DNA from: Candidatus Nanopelagicus hibericus
GTDB taxonomy: Bacteria; Actinomycetota; Actinomycetes; Nanopelagicales; Nanopelagicaceae
Direction of reading: 5' to 3'
Assembly (NCBI RefSeq): GCF_002288005.1
Contig: NZ_CP016771.1
Coordinates: 496,001 to 560,000 of the forward strand
DNA: 64,000 nucleotides
Both the position numbers and the translations under genes were made by a program. The notes below the pieces were generated by a model. The model worked only from the letters and a program-made list of their open reading frames with translations. It had not been told where the DNA came from and searched no databases. How positions within the stretch are numbered: position 1 is the first letter of the stretch; every line of letters begins with the position of its first letter. Positions 9,119 through 17,590 of this stretch are shown piece by piece.

Positions 9119-10711
9119 TTAGTGATGCCCACTCTCAAGCTCTTTGAGCTCAGTGGCGGTTGGCTTTGCAATATTTTCTGCGTTGGCTTTGCTTAATCTG
9201 GCTTGGATCTTTGCCCTAATACCTTTGGGATTTAATACCCCTTGCCTATCCTCAGTTACCAAGGCAATCGCTTGTGGTTGGACATGTTGTGTAAGGGAGT
9301 ATTTCTTGCCAGCAGATAACTCCTCATGAACCTCAATAAACTCACCATGAGGCAACATAACTAAACGGCCAGTCTCCTTGCCGTGAAGTACCAACTCACG
9401 ATCACGACGTTGTAGTGATAGGCAGATGCGTTTTGTAATCACAAATGCAAGTGGTGGCAGAACAATTACGCCAATTCGTGAAAACCACATGATCTGATTA
9501 ATAGTCAGATCAAATTGGGTAGCGATTATGTCATTTCCACCATTAATTAAGGTGACTAACATAAATGTCAATGACATTACCCCAAGCGCGGTTCGGTTTG
9601 GGACATTTCTTGGGCGATCTAGCAAATGATGCTCACCCTTATCACCAGTCATCCAACTTTCAATAAATGGATAGAGCGCCATTCCAGTAAAGATAATTCC
9701 GGGAATAATTAAACCTGGAATCAAAATATTCCAAGAAATAGTGTGCCCAAATATGTAAGTTTCTATTGGAGGAGCCATTCGAACTAGGCCGTCTAACCAA
9801 CCCATATACCAATCTGGTTGCGAACCCGCAGAGATCTGCGCTGGGGTGTAAGGGCCAAATAACCAAACCGGGTTAATTGATGCCACTGCTCCCAAGAAGG
9901 CAGTAATTCCGAAAACGATAAAGAAGAATCCACCAGCTTTTGCCATGTACACCGGCATTAGCGGATATCCCACAACATTTTTCTCAGTTCTCCCAGGACC
10001 TGGATACTGAGTGTGCTTCTGATACCAAACTAACATCAAGTGCACCGTAATTAATGCCAAGAAAATTCCAGGCAAAAGCAGCACATGCACTATGTATATC
10101 CGCGGAATAAATATCTCACCTGGGAATGCACCGCCAAAGGCGAAGAATGAAAGATAGGTTCCAACTACTGGAATTGACTGAATTATCGCATGCGCGATTC
10201 TTATTCCAGTTCCAGATAACAAATCATCAGGTAGTGAGTAGCCAAGGAATCCTTCAACTATTCCAAGAGTTAATAAGCCAATTCCTAAAATCCAGTTAAA
10301 CTCACGAGGTTTACGGAAAGCACCGGTAAAGAAAACTCGCATCAAGTGAGCCACTATCGCTGCCATAAAAATAAGTGCAGCCCAGTGATGAATCTGGCGC
10401 ATTAATAGGCCACCCCTAACATCAAATGAGATGTGCAAAGTGGAGGCGTATGCCGCGCTCATCTCAACATCTTTTAATGGTTGATAACTTCCTTCATAAA
10501 CCACATGCCGCATTGATGGGTCAAACCAAAAAGTTAAAAAGGTTCCAGAGAGCAATAAAATCACAAATGAGTAGAGAGCGATTTCACCCAACATAAAGGA
10601 CCAGTGGTCAGGAAAAACTTTTTGCAGATTTTTCTTCATCCAAGCGGCAGCACCAGTTCGCTCATCAACGTAATTTGCTACATTGCCGGCAATTCGCTCA
10701 CGTGCGGTCAT
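9119..10711 (-). CDS. qcrB: Cytochrome bc1 complex cytochrome b subunit
   Basis: A 530-residue diheme cytochrome b oxidises menaquinol in the bc1-aa3 supercomplex. The N-terminal part carries the four-helix heme bundle, with a heme-ligand histidine in QIHHWAALIFMAA and another in VHLMLVWYQKHTQ. The quinol-oxidation loop appears as PxW/PYTP-type sequence near residue 290 (NPVWLFGPYTPAQIS). A long polar C-terminal tail of about 120 residues is typical of actinobacterial QcrB. The start codon overlaps the qcrA stop by 4 bases, consistent with an operon ctaE-qcrC-qcrA-qcrB transcribed leftward. Confidence 0.96.
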   Translation of the reverse strand: MTARERIAGNVANYVDERTGAAAWMKKNLQKVFPDHWSFMLGEIALYSFVILLLSGTFLTFWFDPSMRHVVYEGSYQPLKDVEMSAAYASTLHISFDVRGGLLMRQIHHWAALIFMAAIVAHLMRVFFTGAFRKPREFNWILGIGLLTLGIVEGFLGYSLPDDLLSGTGIRIAHAIIQSIPVVGTYLSFFAFGGAFPGEIFIPRIYIVHVLLLPGIFLALITVHLMLVWYQKHTQYPGPGRTEKNVVGYPLMPVYMAKAGGFFFIVFGITAFLGAVASINPVWLFGPYTPAQISAGSQPDWYMGWLDGLVRMAPPIETYIFGHTISWNILIPGLIIPGIIFTGMALYPFIESWMTGDKGEHHLLDRPRNVPNRTALGVMSLTFMLVTLINGGNDIIATQFDLTINQIMWFSRIGVIVLPPLAFVITKRICLSLQRRDRELVLHGKETGRLVMLPHGEFIEVHEELSAGKKYSLTQHVQPQAIALVTEDRQGVLNPKGIRAKIQARLSKANAENIAKPTATELKELESGHH

Positions 10712-11700
10712 GATTTTCTCTCCCAGAAGCTAGGTCCAACCGCTTCCGTAAATGGTTGTTTCGCAATCAAATATCCATCTGCATCGACGGTAATGGCCAA
10801 TTGTGGCAGAGGTCTAGCTGATGGACCAAAGATAACCTTTGCGGCACGGGTCACATCAAATGTTGATTGATGGCATGGGCAGAGTAAATGTTTGGTGGTT
10901 TGTTCATATAAAGCAACTGCGCATCCCATGTGTGAGCAAATCTTGGAGAAGGCGATGATGCCCTCATGAGTCCAAGAAAGCCGTTCTGCATCTAATTGAA
11001 ACTCAGATGGCCGTAATCTAATTAACAACACCGCATCCTTTGCAATATCCTCTAAGTGACGCTCTTTTCCTGGGGCAATCTCTGGCATAACTTGGGCAAC
11101 ACCACCAACTTCAAGATCACTAGCTTTAATTGGTCTGTCACCTGGATCTGTCACCAATCTCGTTCCGGTTTTCCAACTAGTTTCATTTAGAGAGTTACCA
11201 GGAAGTGGTCCTAAATCTCGCAGCATCACCACCGCAGGTAGACCCGCTAAACCAAGGGCTGCAAATAGTGAGCGCTTGATTAATGGCCTTCTTCCTAAAC
11301 CTGCCTCTTCGGCGCCAACCTTTACAGCTTTAACAAACTCAGATCTATCTTCCTCTGCTGAACGCATAGTGTGGCGTTGAGCAATCACCTCTTGATCTGG
11401 CATCAAAGTCTTTGCCCAATGGACTGCGCCAAAACCAATAAATAACAATCCAAATGCAACACCGAGGCCAATCCCTAATTGTTGGGCGTTGGTATTGCCC
11501 ATCACCGGTATAAAAATAAATAAATCCTCTTTGATAAAAAAGAATGAGTAAAAAAACAATAAAGTTCCAACAGCAGAAAGTGAGAATAAAACTGCAACTT
11601 GGCGCTCAGCACGTTTTGCAGCGATCGGATCGGTATCAGCCCTGCGATGAATGTGCTCAGGCAATCCTGGATCTGCTAGTGGCTCTAACTCATTAGACAT
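10708..11700 (-). CDS. qcrA: Rieske iron-sulfur subunit of the cytochrome bc1 complex
   Basis: This 330-residue Rieske protein passes electrons from quinol to the diheme cytochrome c1. Three hydrophobic segments lie in the N-terminal two thirds (about residues 34-55, 67-90 and 143-160), the actinobacterial three-helix arrangement. The [2Fe-2S] ligands are Cys255 and His257 in CSHMGC and Cys274 and His277 in CPCH. The extra disulfide cysteines Cys260 and Cys276 are present. It is separated from qcrC by 4 bases and overlaps qcrB by 4 bases. Confidence 0.96.
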   Translation of the reverse strand: MSNELEPLADPGLPEHIHRRADTDPIAAKRAERQVAVLFSLSAVGTLLFFYSFFFIKEDLFIFIPVMGNTNAQQLGIGLGVAFGLLFIGFGAVHWAKTLMPDQEVIAQRHTMRSAEEDRSEFVKAVKVGAEEAGLGRRPLIKRSLFAALGLAGLPAVVMLRDLGPLPGNSLNETSWKTGTRLVTDPGDRPIKASDLEVGGVAQVMPEIAPGKERHLEDIAKDAVLLIRLRPSEFQLDAERLSWTHEGIIAFSKICSHMGCAVALYEQTTKHLLCPCHQSTFDVTRAAKVIFGPSARPLPQLAITVDADGYLIAKQPFTEAVGPSFWERKS

Positions 11701-11704
11701 TTTT

Positions 11705-12499
11705 CTACCTTGCCTTTGCAGTCAGCCACACGGCGATACCAATTAATAATCCAAGACCTAAAGTCCAAACCAACAACCCTTCAGTAACTGGTCCAACTCG
11801 ACCAAGTGATGCACCACCTAAAGCTGGCTCGGCTTCGGCTGATTTGATCCACTTAATAATTGAAAGCTTCTCTTCTGGGGTAATAATCTTGTCATTAAAA
11901 ACTGGCATTGCTTGTGGGCCGGTAATCATCGCTTCATATATATGTCTAGCCTTTACCCCCATCACAGTTGGTGCGTACTTTCCTTGGGTTAATGCGCCAC
12001 CTTGGCCAGCGAAGTTATGACACATCGCGCAGTTATTTCTAAATAACTCTCCACCCTCGGCAGTGTTACCATCTCGCTCCCACTCAATCTCTTCATTTGT
12101 GTAGGCACGAGGTCCTGGTGCTAACGAAGCAACGTAGGCGGCAAGAGCTGCAACCTCCTCATCGTTGTAAACCGGCGCTTTTCTCATGGCTTGTTGACTC
12201 ATATCCTGCATCGGCATTCGACCAGTTGCTACTTGAAAATCTACAGAGGCTGCGCCAACACCAATTAAAGATGGCGCTACCGCTCCACCTTCGCCATTTA
12301 GGCCGTGACATGAAGAACATCCTTTAAGGAAGATCTCCTTACCCTCCTCAATTAATGTCGATCTGGCGGAGGCAGCTGCTGCGCTTTGATTAGGTGCGGC
12401 AGTTGCGGCAGAAAAAGTAAAGCCGAGTGCAGAAAGAGCAATTAACAGCAGCACAGGGGTGGCAAACTTATGCCGGCGATACTTGGAAATAAATTTCAT
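11705..12499 (-). CDS. qcrC: Diheme cytochrome c1 subunit of the bc1 complex
   Basis: A 264-residue membrane-anchored diheme cytochrome c which replaces a soluble cytochrome c by wiring bc1 directly to the CuA site of the oxidase. The N-terminal hydrophobic segment (about residues 14-35) acts as a signal or anchor. Two heme-binding motifs are visible, CSSCH at 61-65 and CAMCH at 157-161. A C-terminal membrane helix closes the chain (about 240-260). Candidate axial methionines lie in MPMQDM and GPQAMPVFND. Two CxxCH motifs are diagnostic of actinobacterial QcrC. Confidence 0.95.
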   Translation of the reverse strand: MKFISKYRRHKFATPVLLLIALSALGFTFSAATAAPNQSAAAASARSTLIEEGKEIFLKGCSSCHGLNGEGGAVAPSLIGVGAASVDFQVATGRMPMQDMSQQAMRKAPVYNDEEVAALAAYVASLAPGPRAYTNEEIEWERDGNTAEGGELFRNNCAMCHNFAGQGGALTQGKYAPTVMGVKARHIYEAMITGPQAMPVFNDKIITPEEKLSIIKWIKSAEAEPALGGASLGRVGPVTEGLLVWTLGLGLLIGIAVWLTAKAR

Positions 12500-12501
12500 G
12501 A

Positions 12502-13128
12502 TTATTTAATCAGGTAGATCGCAGAGAAAAGTGCGATCCACACAATATCTACGAAGTGCCAGTAGTAGGAGACCACAATCGCTGTGGTTGCTTGCGAGTG
12601 ACCAAATTTTTGCGCTCTAAATACTCTAATTAAAACAATCAGGAATGCGATCAAACCGCCAGTCACATGCAGACCATGAAATCCGGTGGTCATATAAAAC
12701 ACAGAGCCGTATGCGCTAGAAGAGAGTGAGAGATTTTCACTCACCAACATCGCATACTCATAAACCTGGCCGGCAATAAAAAATGCACCCATTAAAAATG
12801 TTAAGGCAAACCACTCCCGCATTCCCCACCGGCTAAATTGCCAAATTGAGCCACTGCGCCGAGCTTGAAACCTCTCAGCGGCAAAGACGCCGTACTGACA
12901 GGTCACTGATGACAAAACTAAAACTGTGGTGTTGGTAGCTGCAAATGGAATATTTAATAACTCAGTCGACTCCAGCCAAACCTTTGGTCCTTGCACCGCA
13001 CGGGTGGTGAAGTACATGGCAAAGAGTGCGGCAAAAAACATTAATTCTGAGGAGAGCCAGACAATGGTGCCAACAGCAACCAGGTTTGGACGATTTGTCT
13101 TTACTGATGGTGTGGCAAGGGTGGTCAT
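12502..13128 (-). CDS. ctaE: Cytochrome c oxidase subunit III
   Basis: A 208-residue integral membrane protein with five predicted helices, matching the five-helix actinobacterial subunit III. Conserved segments are the N-terminal '[21 protein letters not shown]', the internal '[15 protein letters not shown]' and the C-terminal '[19 protein letters not shown]'. It heads the leftward ctaE-qcrC-qcrA-qcrB operon, two bases before qcrC. A TAATCT hexamer lies 5 nt before its ATG with no Shine-Dalgarno sequence. Confidence 0.96.
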   Translation of the reverse strand: MTTLATPSVKTNRPNLVAVGTIVWLSSELMFFAALFAMYFTTRAVQGPKVWLESTELLNIPFAATNTTVLVLSSVTCQYGVFAAERFQARRSGSIWQFSRWGMREWFALTFLMGAFFIAGQVYEYAMLVSENLSLSSSAYGSVFYMTTGFHGLHVTGGLIAFLIVLIRVFRAQKFGHSQATTAIVVSYYWHFVDIVWIALFSAIYLIK

Positions 13129-13133
13129 GGGGG

Positions 13134-13139
13134 AGATTA
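13134..13139 (-). promoter_or_regulatory. Putative leaderless -10 box of the ctaE-qcrCAB operon
   Basis: On the minus strand TAATCT ends 5 nt before the ctaE ATG, the shortest spacing of the set seen in this window. The intervening bases are all C, so no ribosome binding site exists. Confidence 0.4.
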
Positions 13140-13267
13140 TTCCGCTAAATCGCGGTTAATGCCGCATCTAAGTATGGGGGAGCAGCCCTACTATTTGGTG
13201 AAACTGATCACCCAGGAAGGTGTCGAAGGCAGATACCGGATGAAAAACTCATTTGCATCCCCATCGC

Positions 13268-13273
13268 TAGGAT
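13268..13273 (+). promoter_or_regulatory. Putative leaderless -10 box of the receiver-like gene and trpD
   Basis: TAGGAT ends 7 nt before the ATG at 13281, with no Shine-Dalgarno sequence between. Confidence 0.5.
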
Positions 13274-13280
13274 TACCACC

Positions 13281-13682
13281 ATGCAAAGGTTAGTTATAGC
13301 CCTTTACTCCGATGATTCATCGGTTCGACAAACGGTCATTGCCGCCCTGGGAAAACAATTAGATCCCGCACTTTCCGTTCATGAGATTAAAGAGTTTGCC
13401 ACCGCAGATGCACTTCGACTTTATGTAGATAATAAAAAGCAGGTAGACCTGTTTATATTAGATGGCGAAGCGGTCCCAGAGGGTGGCATGGGAGTTGGTC
13501 GGCAATTAAAGGATGAGGTTTTCAACTGCCCACCGGTTTTGTTAATCACCGGCCGAGAGCAAGACAAATGGTTGGCAACTTGGTCAAAAGCTGAAGCGGT
13601 TGTTACCCACCCAATTGATCCCTTTACCATTGCAGGCAAGTGTGCTCAGCTGTTGAAAAGCTCCGCTGCGCTCGCAAATTAA
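13281..13682 (+). CDS. Atypical response-regulator receiver-like protein
   Basis: A 133-residue stand-alone receiver-fold protein with no output domain. The fold is suggested by alternating strands and helices and by the segment 'VDLFILDGEAVPEGGMGVGRQLKDE', where the aspartate of LDGEA sits at the place of the phospho-acceptor. The acidic pocket is 'YSDDSS' near residue 10 and the following strand ends in 'LLITGREQDKW'. It matches a conserved actinobacterial family that lies between ctaE and trpD. A full-length switch lysine is not obvious, so phosphorylation is unproven. trpD follows after 13 bases. Its partner is unknown. Confidence 0.75.
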   Translation: MQRLVIALYSDDSSVRQTVIAALGKQLDPALSVHEIKEFATADALRLYVDNKKQVDLFILDGEAVPEGGMGVGRQLKDEVFNCPPVLLITGREQDKWLATWSKAEAVVTHPIDPFTIAGKCAQLLKSSAALAN

Positions 13683-13695
13683 TTAAGTAGTAATA

Positions 13696-14736
13696 ATGAA
13701 TTGGGATCTGGTACTAAATTCATTAGCAGAAAAAAAAGATTTATCTGTTGAGCAAATCACCTGGGCGATGTCGCAAATTCTTGAAGGTGTGGCAGAAAAT
13801 ACTCAGATCAAACAGTTTCTATCGGGCCTTAAAGCAAAGGGTGAAAGTGCCAGTGAGGTTAGGGCGCTAGTTGATCAAATGTATAAGTACGCCGCGCCTA
13901 TAAGCATTACGGAGCGGGCGGTGGACACAGTTGGTACTGGTGGTGATGGTGCAAACACAATCAATATTTCAACAACTGCCGCCATTATTACAAATGCCGC
14001 AGGTGCTCGGGTGGTAAAGCATGGCAACAGGGCCGCCTCCTCCAAATCTGGCTCCGCTGATCTGCTGGAAGCGCTGGGTGTAAAGATAGATTTGACCGGC
14101 AAAGAGGTTGAACAAACTGTACATAAGATTGGAATCGGCTTTTGTTTTGCGCCAGTATTCCATTCATCGATGAAACATGCAGTTGTTGCTCGTAAAGAGT
14201 TGGGCGTGCCAACTGTTTTTAATATTTTAGGACCTTTAGCAAATCCAGCAAAACCAGTTGCTGCTGCAATTGGAGTGGCTAGAGCGCAATTGCTACCACT
14301 CATGGCGCAAGTATTACTTGAGCAGGGCAAAGAAGGGTTTGTATTTCGAGGCGATGATGGATTAGATGAGGTGTCCCTGTCGAGTACGACAACAGTTATT
14401 CAAATTAGCAATGGAAAGTTAAGCCAAGAGATATTTGATCCAACCGAATTGGGTATAGCAGGGGCCGCAATTTCCGATCTTGCAGGCGGGGATGCAAAAT
14501 ACAATGCCAAGATCACCAACCAAATATTTGCAGGTGAATCTGGCCCGATGCGAGATGCGGTAACTCTAAATGCAGCATTTGCCATTGCAGCTTTTAAAGG
14601 AGATTTTAATTTGCCACTTTCTACCCAGATTGCCAATGGTTTTGTGTTAGCAAACAAAGCCATTGATTCGGGTGCTGCGCAATCAGTACTAAAGAGGTGG
14701 GTTCAATTATCAAATGAAATAGTCTCTGCTAGGTAG
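13696..14736 (+). CDS. trpD: Anthranilate phosphoribosyltransferase
   Basis: This 346-residue enzyme joins anthranilate to PRPP in tryptophan synthesis. The PRPP loop is visible as 'VDTVGTGGDGANTINIST' near residue 76, the anthranilate-site 'KHGNRAASSKSGSADLLEALG' near 104-124, and the 'NILGPLANPA' motif near 177. The length is normal. It is the only obvious canonical trp gene here apart from the distant trpB2. Its 3' end overlaps the convergent exonuclease gene by 8 bases. It probably shares the leaderless promoter of the receiver-like gene upstream. Confidence 0.96.
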   Translation: MNWDLVLNSLAEKKDLSVEQITWAMSQILEGVAENTQIKQFLSGLKAKGESASEVRALVDQMYKYAAPISITERAVDTVGTGGDGANTINISTTAAIITNAAGARVVKHGNRAASSKSGSADLLEALGVKIDLTGKEVEQTVHKIGIGFCFAPVFHSSMKHAVVARKELGVPTVFNILGPLANPAKPVAAAIGVARAQLLPLMAQVLLEQGKEGFVFRGDDGLDEVSLSSTTTVIQISNGKLSQEIFDPTELGIAGAAISDLAGGDAKYNAKITNQIFAGESGPMRDAVTLNAAFAIAAFKGDFNLPLSTQIANGFVLANKAIDSGAAQSVLKRWVQLSNEIVSAR

Positions 14737-15364
14737 AACGCATACCCCAGTAATTTTGCCGCTGAATGTGGGCTGCAGTTTTAGCGAAATCTAGCAATGC
14801 TTCTAAAGTAGTGATGTCAAGTGAACCAAGTCTTTCAAGCAAGCCATGCAACACCTCAACTGTGGCTTTGGCATCATCTAGCGCCCGATGATTTGGCTCA
14901 GTTTTTGTGCCGAAGAACTGTGCAAGTGTTCCCAATTTACAATCTGGCACATCTTCTTTGGTGAGAACTTGCCTAGCAACAGTCACAGTGTCTATGGATT
15001 TGTACTTTGGCCAGGGGTAATCCAACTCTTTGGCTGCGCTTTTGAGAAAACTTAAATCAAAAGGTGCGTTGTGGGCAACCAATACAGATTCATTATGGCT
15101 TCCCACAAACTCTAAGAAGGTGGGAAAAACTTCATCAATTACCGGCGCATGTGCCAGCATTAAATCGGTAATTCCAGTCATCTCGGTTATGTAATCAGGT
15201 ATTGGTGCGAGTGGATTTACAAAGGTTTTAAACTCGCCAATAACCTCACCACCCTTAACTTTGACTGCGCCGATCTCGGTAATAGCCGCGCCTTTTTTGG
15301 GAGAGGCACCAGTAGTTTCTAAATCAACCACTACAAATGTGGTTTCTTGCAGTAGTGGGGCCAT
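14729..15364 (-). CDS. DEDDh 3'-5' exonuclease (DnaQ/epsilon-like)
   Basis: A 211-residue exonuclease of the DnaQ family. The metal-binding motifs are complete: ExoI 'VVDLETTG' near residue 12, ExoII 'HNAPFDLSFL' near 99, and ExoIII 'HRALDDA' near 160 with the histidine of the DEDDh class. It could proofread for DNA polymerase III or act as an RNase T-like trimmer, and the sequence alone does not decide. The stop region overlaps trpD by 8 bases tail to tail. TATCTT lies 6 nt before the ATG, suggesting a leaderless message. Confidence 0.88.
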   Translation of the reverse strand: MAPLLQETTFVVVDLETTGASPKKGAAITEIGAVKVKGGEVIGEFKTFVNPLAPIPDYITEMTGITDLMLAHAPVIDEVFPTFLEFVGSHNESVLVAHNAPFDLSFLKSAAKELDYPWPKYKSIDTVTVARQVLTKEDVPDCKLGTLAQFFGTKTEPNHRALDDAKATVEVLHGLLERLGSLDITTLEALLDFAKTAAHIQRQNYWGMRST

Positions 15365-15370
15365 TGCTAA

Positions 15371-15376
15371 AAGATA
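15371..15376 (-). promoter_or_regulatory. Putative leaderless -10 box of the DnaQ-like gene
   Basis: On the minus strand TATCTT ends 6 nt before the ATG. No Shine-Dalgarno sequence is present. Confidence 0.45.
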
Positions 15377-15408
15377 CTAGCCAGACCTGACATTGGTTAT
15401 GACTTACT

Positions 15409-16029
15409 TCAGATATTGAAAAAAGCTTTGATGGAGCTAACAATCATCTCTACTGCGATGGCAGAGAGTAGTAAGCCAGCAATTCTTGCCAACAGATCAA
15501 CACCTGAATCTTTAATGACCGCCAGAATTTTGGTGGAAAACATAAAGGTCAATCCAATTATGAAGTGCACTGAAATAATTGCCAAAGCTAAGGCGGTCAG
15601 TTGATCATTTCCATCAGCTTTTTGAACATAAAGCATTGTGGTCACAATGGCTCCTGGACCGGCAAGCAGTGGTGTGCCAAGTGGAACTAATGCAATATTT
15701 TGAGTAGTTGGAGAGTTGCTGTCGGTAATGGATCCAGTCAGTAATCCCAGACCAGTAATTAACAACAAAATACCACCCGCACCCTGTAGTGCTGCCAAGG
15801 AGATATTTAGGTAATCCAGAATTGCGTTACCAAATAAAGCAAAAGAAACGATCACAAAAAGTGATACTGCGGCTGCCTGCCATGCAAGGCGCCGTTGTTG
15901 CTTAATCGATTTTCCAGAGGCCAATCCTAAAAATATTGGGGCCGCACCCGGTGGATCCAAAATCACAAATAGGGTAACGAAAGCTTGTGCGCCAAAGGTT
16001 AGGGCCGAAAGGGTTATTGCATCATTCAT
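15409..16029 (-). CDS. MarC family integral membrane protein
   Basis: A 206-residue membrane protein with six hydrophobic segments. The first segment carries the family motif 'FVILDPPGAAPIFLGL', and the repeat-like motif 'VPLGTPLLAGPGAIVTTMLY' appears near residue 111. The MarC/UPF0056 family has no agreed substrate; its early link with antibiotic resistance was not upheld. It stands alone on the minus strand, with TAAGAT 6 nt before the ATG. Confidence 0.9.
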   Translation of the reverse strand: MNDAITLSALTFGAQAFVTLFVILDPPGAAPIFLGLASGKSIKQQRRLAWQAAAVSLFVIVSFALFGNAILDYLNISLAALQGAGGILLLITGLGLLTGSITDSNSPTTQNIALVPLGTPLLAGPGAIVTTMLYVQKADGNDQLTALALAIISVHFIIGLTFMFSTKILAVIKDSGVDLLARIAGLLLSAIAVEMIVSSIKAFFNI

Positions 16030-16035
16030 CTCTAG

Positions 16036-16041
16036 ATCTTA
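16036..16041 (-). promoter_or_regulatory. Putative leaderless -10 box of marC-like gene
   Basis: On the minus strand TAAGAT ends 6 nt before the ATG and nothing like a ribosome binding site lies between. Confidence 0.45.
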
Positions 16042-16123
16042 TCTGAATGTTGTAGTCGCCATAGAAGTAAGGGTATTTTGGAAGTCTCGGGCATTTCATA
16101 ACGAAAAACTTGCCTATTCGCTA

Positions 16124-16153
16124 TTGCAATTTGCAAAGAATTGACCCTAGCCT
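16124..16153 (+). promoter_or_regulatory. Putative trpB2 promoter (-35 TTGCAA, -10 TAGCCT)
   Basis: TTGCAA (16124-16129) and TAGCCT (16148-16153) are separated by 18 bases. The -35 region contains TTGCAA twice, one base apart, which could also be an operator. A GGAGGA ribosome binding site lies just before the ATG, so this gene has a leader, unlike most in the window. Confidence 0.4.
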
Positions 16154-16177
16154 TCTCGGTATCGAGTTGGAGGAATT

Positions 16178-17554
16178 ATGGGATTGAGTAAAGATGCAAA
16201 GAGTTTCACCAAAATTACATTGGATGAAAGTGAAATGCCCACCCAGTGGTACAACATAATTCCAGATCTACCATCACCACCACCACCGCCGCTACATCCA
16301 GGTACTCATCAACCAGTAGGACCAGCAGATTTAGCTCCGCTATTTCCAATGGATTTAATTTTGCAAGAGGTTTCAACAGATTCTTATATTGATATTCCAG
16401 GTGAGGTGCTAGATGTGTATCGCACCTGGCGTCCATCGCCACTATTTAGAGCGCGTCGATTAGAAAAATTACTAGATACGCCAGCTCGCCTTTACTATAA
16501 ATATGAGGGTGTATCACCAGCCGGTTCTCACAAAACTAATACTTCAGTGCCGCAGGCTTACTACAACAAGAAAGCTGGCATAAAGAAGATCACTACTGAA
16601 ACCGGAGCTGGTCAATGGGGAACTGCCCTGGCATTTGCTTGCGCACTTTTTGATATGGAGTGCGAGGTTTGGCAAGTTGGTGGTTCATACGATGCTAAGC
16701 CTTATCGCAGATTAATGATGGAGGTATTTGGTGCAAAGGTCCATCGTTCACCCTCTCAATTAACTGAGGCTGGTAGAAAATTATCCTTAGATCCAAAAAA
16801 TAAATCTGGTTCACTTGGCATTGCAATCTCTGAGGCGGTTGAAGCAGCAGTGACAGATCCAACTGTTGCTTATGCACTTGGCTCAGTCTTAAACCACGTA
16901 TTGATGCATCAAACAATCATTGGCGAGGAAGCACTAAAGCAATTAGCAAAGGTTGGCGAAACACCAGATTTGCTAGTTGGCTGCACTGGCGGTGGATCTA
17001 ACTTTGCCGGCCTTTCATTCCCATTTATTCGCGAAAAACTCAAAGGCAAAATGAATCCAGAGATTCGGGCCGTAGAGCCAGCATCTTGCCCATCACTTAC
17101 TCGCGGCAAGTATGCATATGACTTTGGCGATACTGCTGGCATGACGCCACTAATGAAGATGCACACGCTTGGTCATGATTTTATTCCAGATCCAATTCAT
17201 GCTGGTGGGCTTCGTTATCACGGTATGGCACCGCTAATCTCTCATATTTATGAATTAGGAATGATGACCGCTCAAAGCGTTGGACAAAAAGAGTGCTTTG
17301 CAGCTGCGATGCAATTTGCACGAACTGAAGGAATCGTTCCAGCTCCTGAGCCAACACATGCAATTGCAGTTGCGATTGCTGAAGCATTAAAGGCAAAAGA
17401 AACTGGTGAGGAAAAAGTAATCTTGACCGCACTTTGTGGTCATGGACATTTCGACTTAGCAGCGTATGACGCCTTCCTAAATGGCAATATGGTTGACTCT
17501 GTTCTCAATGATAAGGATTTTGAGGCTGCATTAGCCGCGCTTCCAGTCATGTAA
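16178..17554 (+). CDS. trpB2: TrpB2-type tryptophan synthase beta-like PLP enzyme
   Basis: A 458-residue PLP enzyme of the TrpB2 branch, which condenses indole with serine without a tight TrpA partner. The PLP lysine is in '[10 protein letters not shown]' (about residue 116) and the phosphate-binding loop is 'GCTGGGSNF'. The '[14 protein letters not shown]' and '[11 protein letters not shown]' segments, and the N-terminal extension, mark TrpB2 rather than TrpB1. A strong Shine-Dalgarno sequence (GGAGGA) precedes the ATG by 4 bases. No trpA is adjacent, so it may salvage indole or act in another pathway. Confidence 0.93.
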   Translation: MGLSKDAKSFTKITLDESEMPTQWYNIIPDLPSPPPPPLHPGTHQPVGPADLAPLFPMDLILQEVSTDSYIDIPGEVLDVYRTWRPSPLFRARRLEKLLDTPARLYYKYEGVSPAGSHKTNTSVPQAYYNKKAGIKKITTETGAGQWGTALAFACALFDMECEVWQVGGSYDAKPYRRLMMEVFGAKVHRSPSQLTEAGRKLSLDPKNKSGSLGIAISEAVEAAVTDPTVAYALGSVLNHVLMHQTIIGEEALKQLAKVGETPDLLVGCTGGGSNFAGLSFPFIREKLKGKMNPEIRAVEPASCPSLTRGKYAYDFGDTAGMTPLMKMHTLGHDFIPDPIHAGGLRYHGMAPLISHIYELGMMTAQSVGQKECFAAAMQFARTEGIVPAPEPTHAIAVAIAEALKAKETGEEKVILTALCGHGHFDLAAYDAFLNGNMVDSVLNDKDFEAALAALPVM

Positions 17555-17578
17555 GTGGGTTTATAAATTGCAAGATAG

Positions 17579-17584
17579 TAAGTT
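17579..17584 (+). promoter_or_regulatory. Putative leaderless -10 box of the class III aminotransferase operon
   Basis: TAAGTT ends 6 nt before the ATG at 17591, without a Shine-Dalgarno sequence. Confidence 0.45.
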
Positions 17585-17590
17585 TTAACC

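Noticed and set aside
13875-14330. 151-codon minus-strand open frame inside trpD
   Set aside because: Shadow frame; its Pro/Ala/Ser-rich translation is what antisense of a conserved gene gives.
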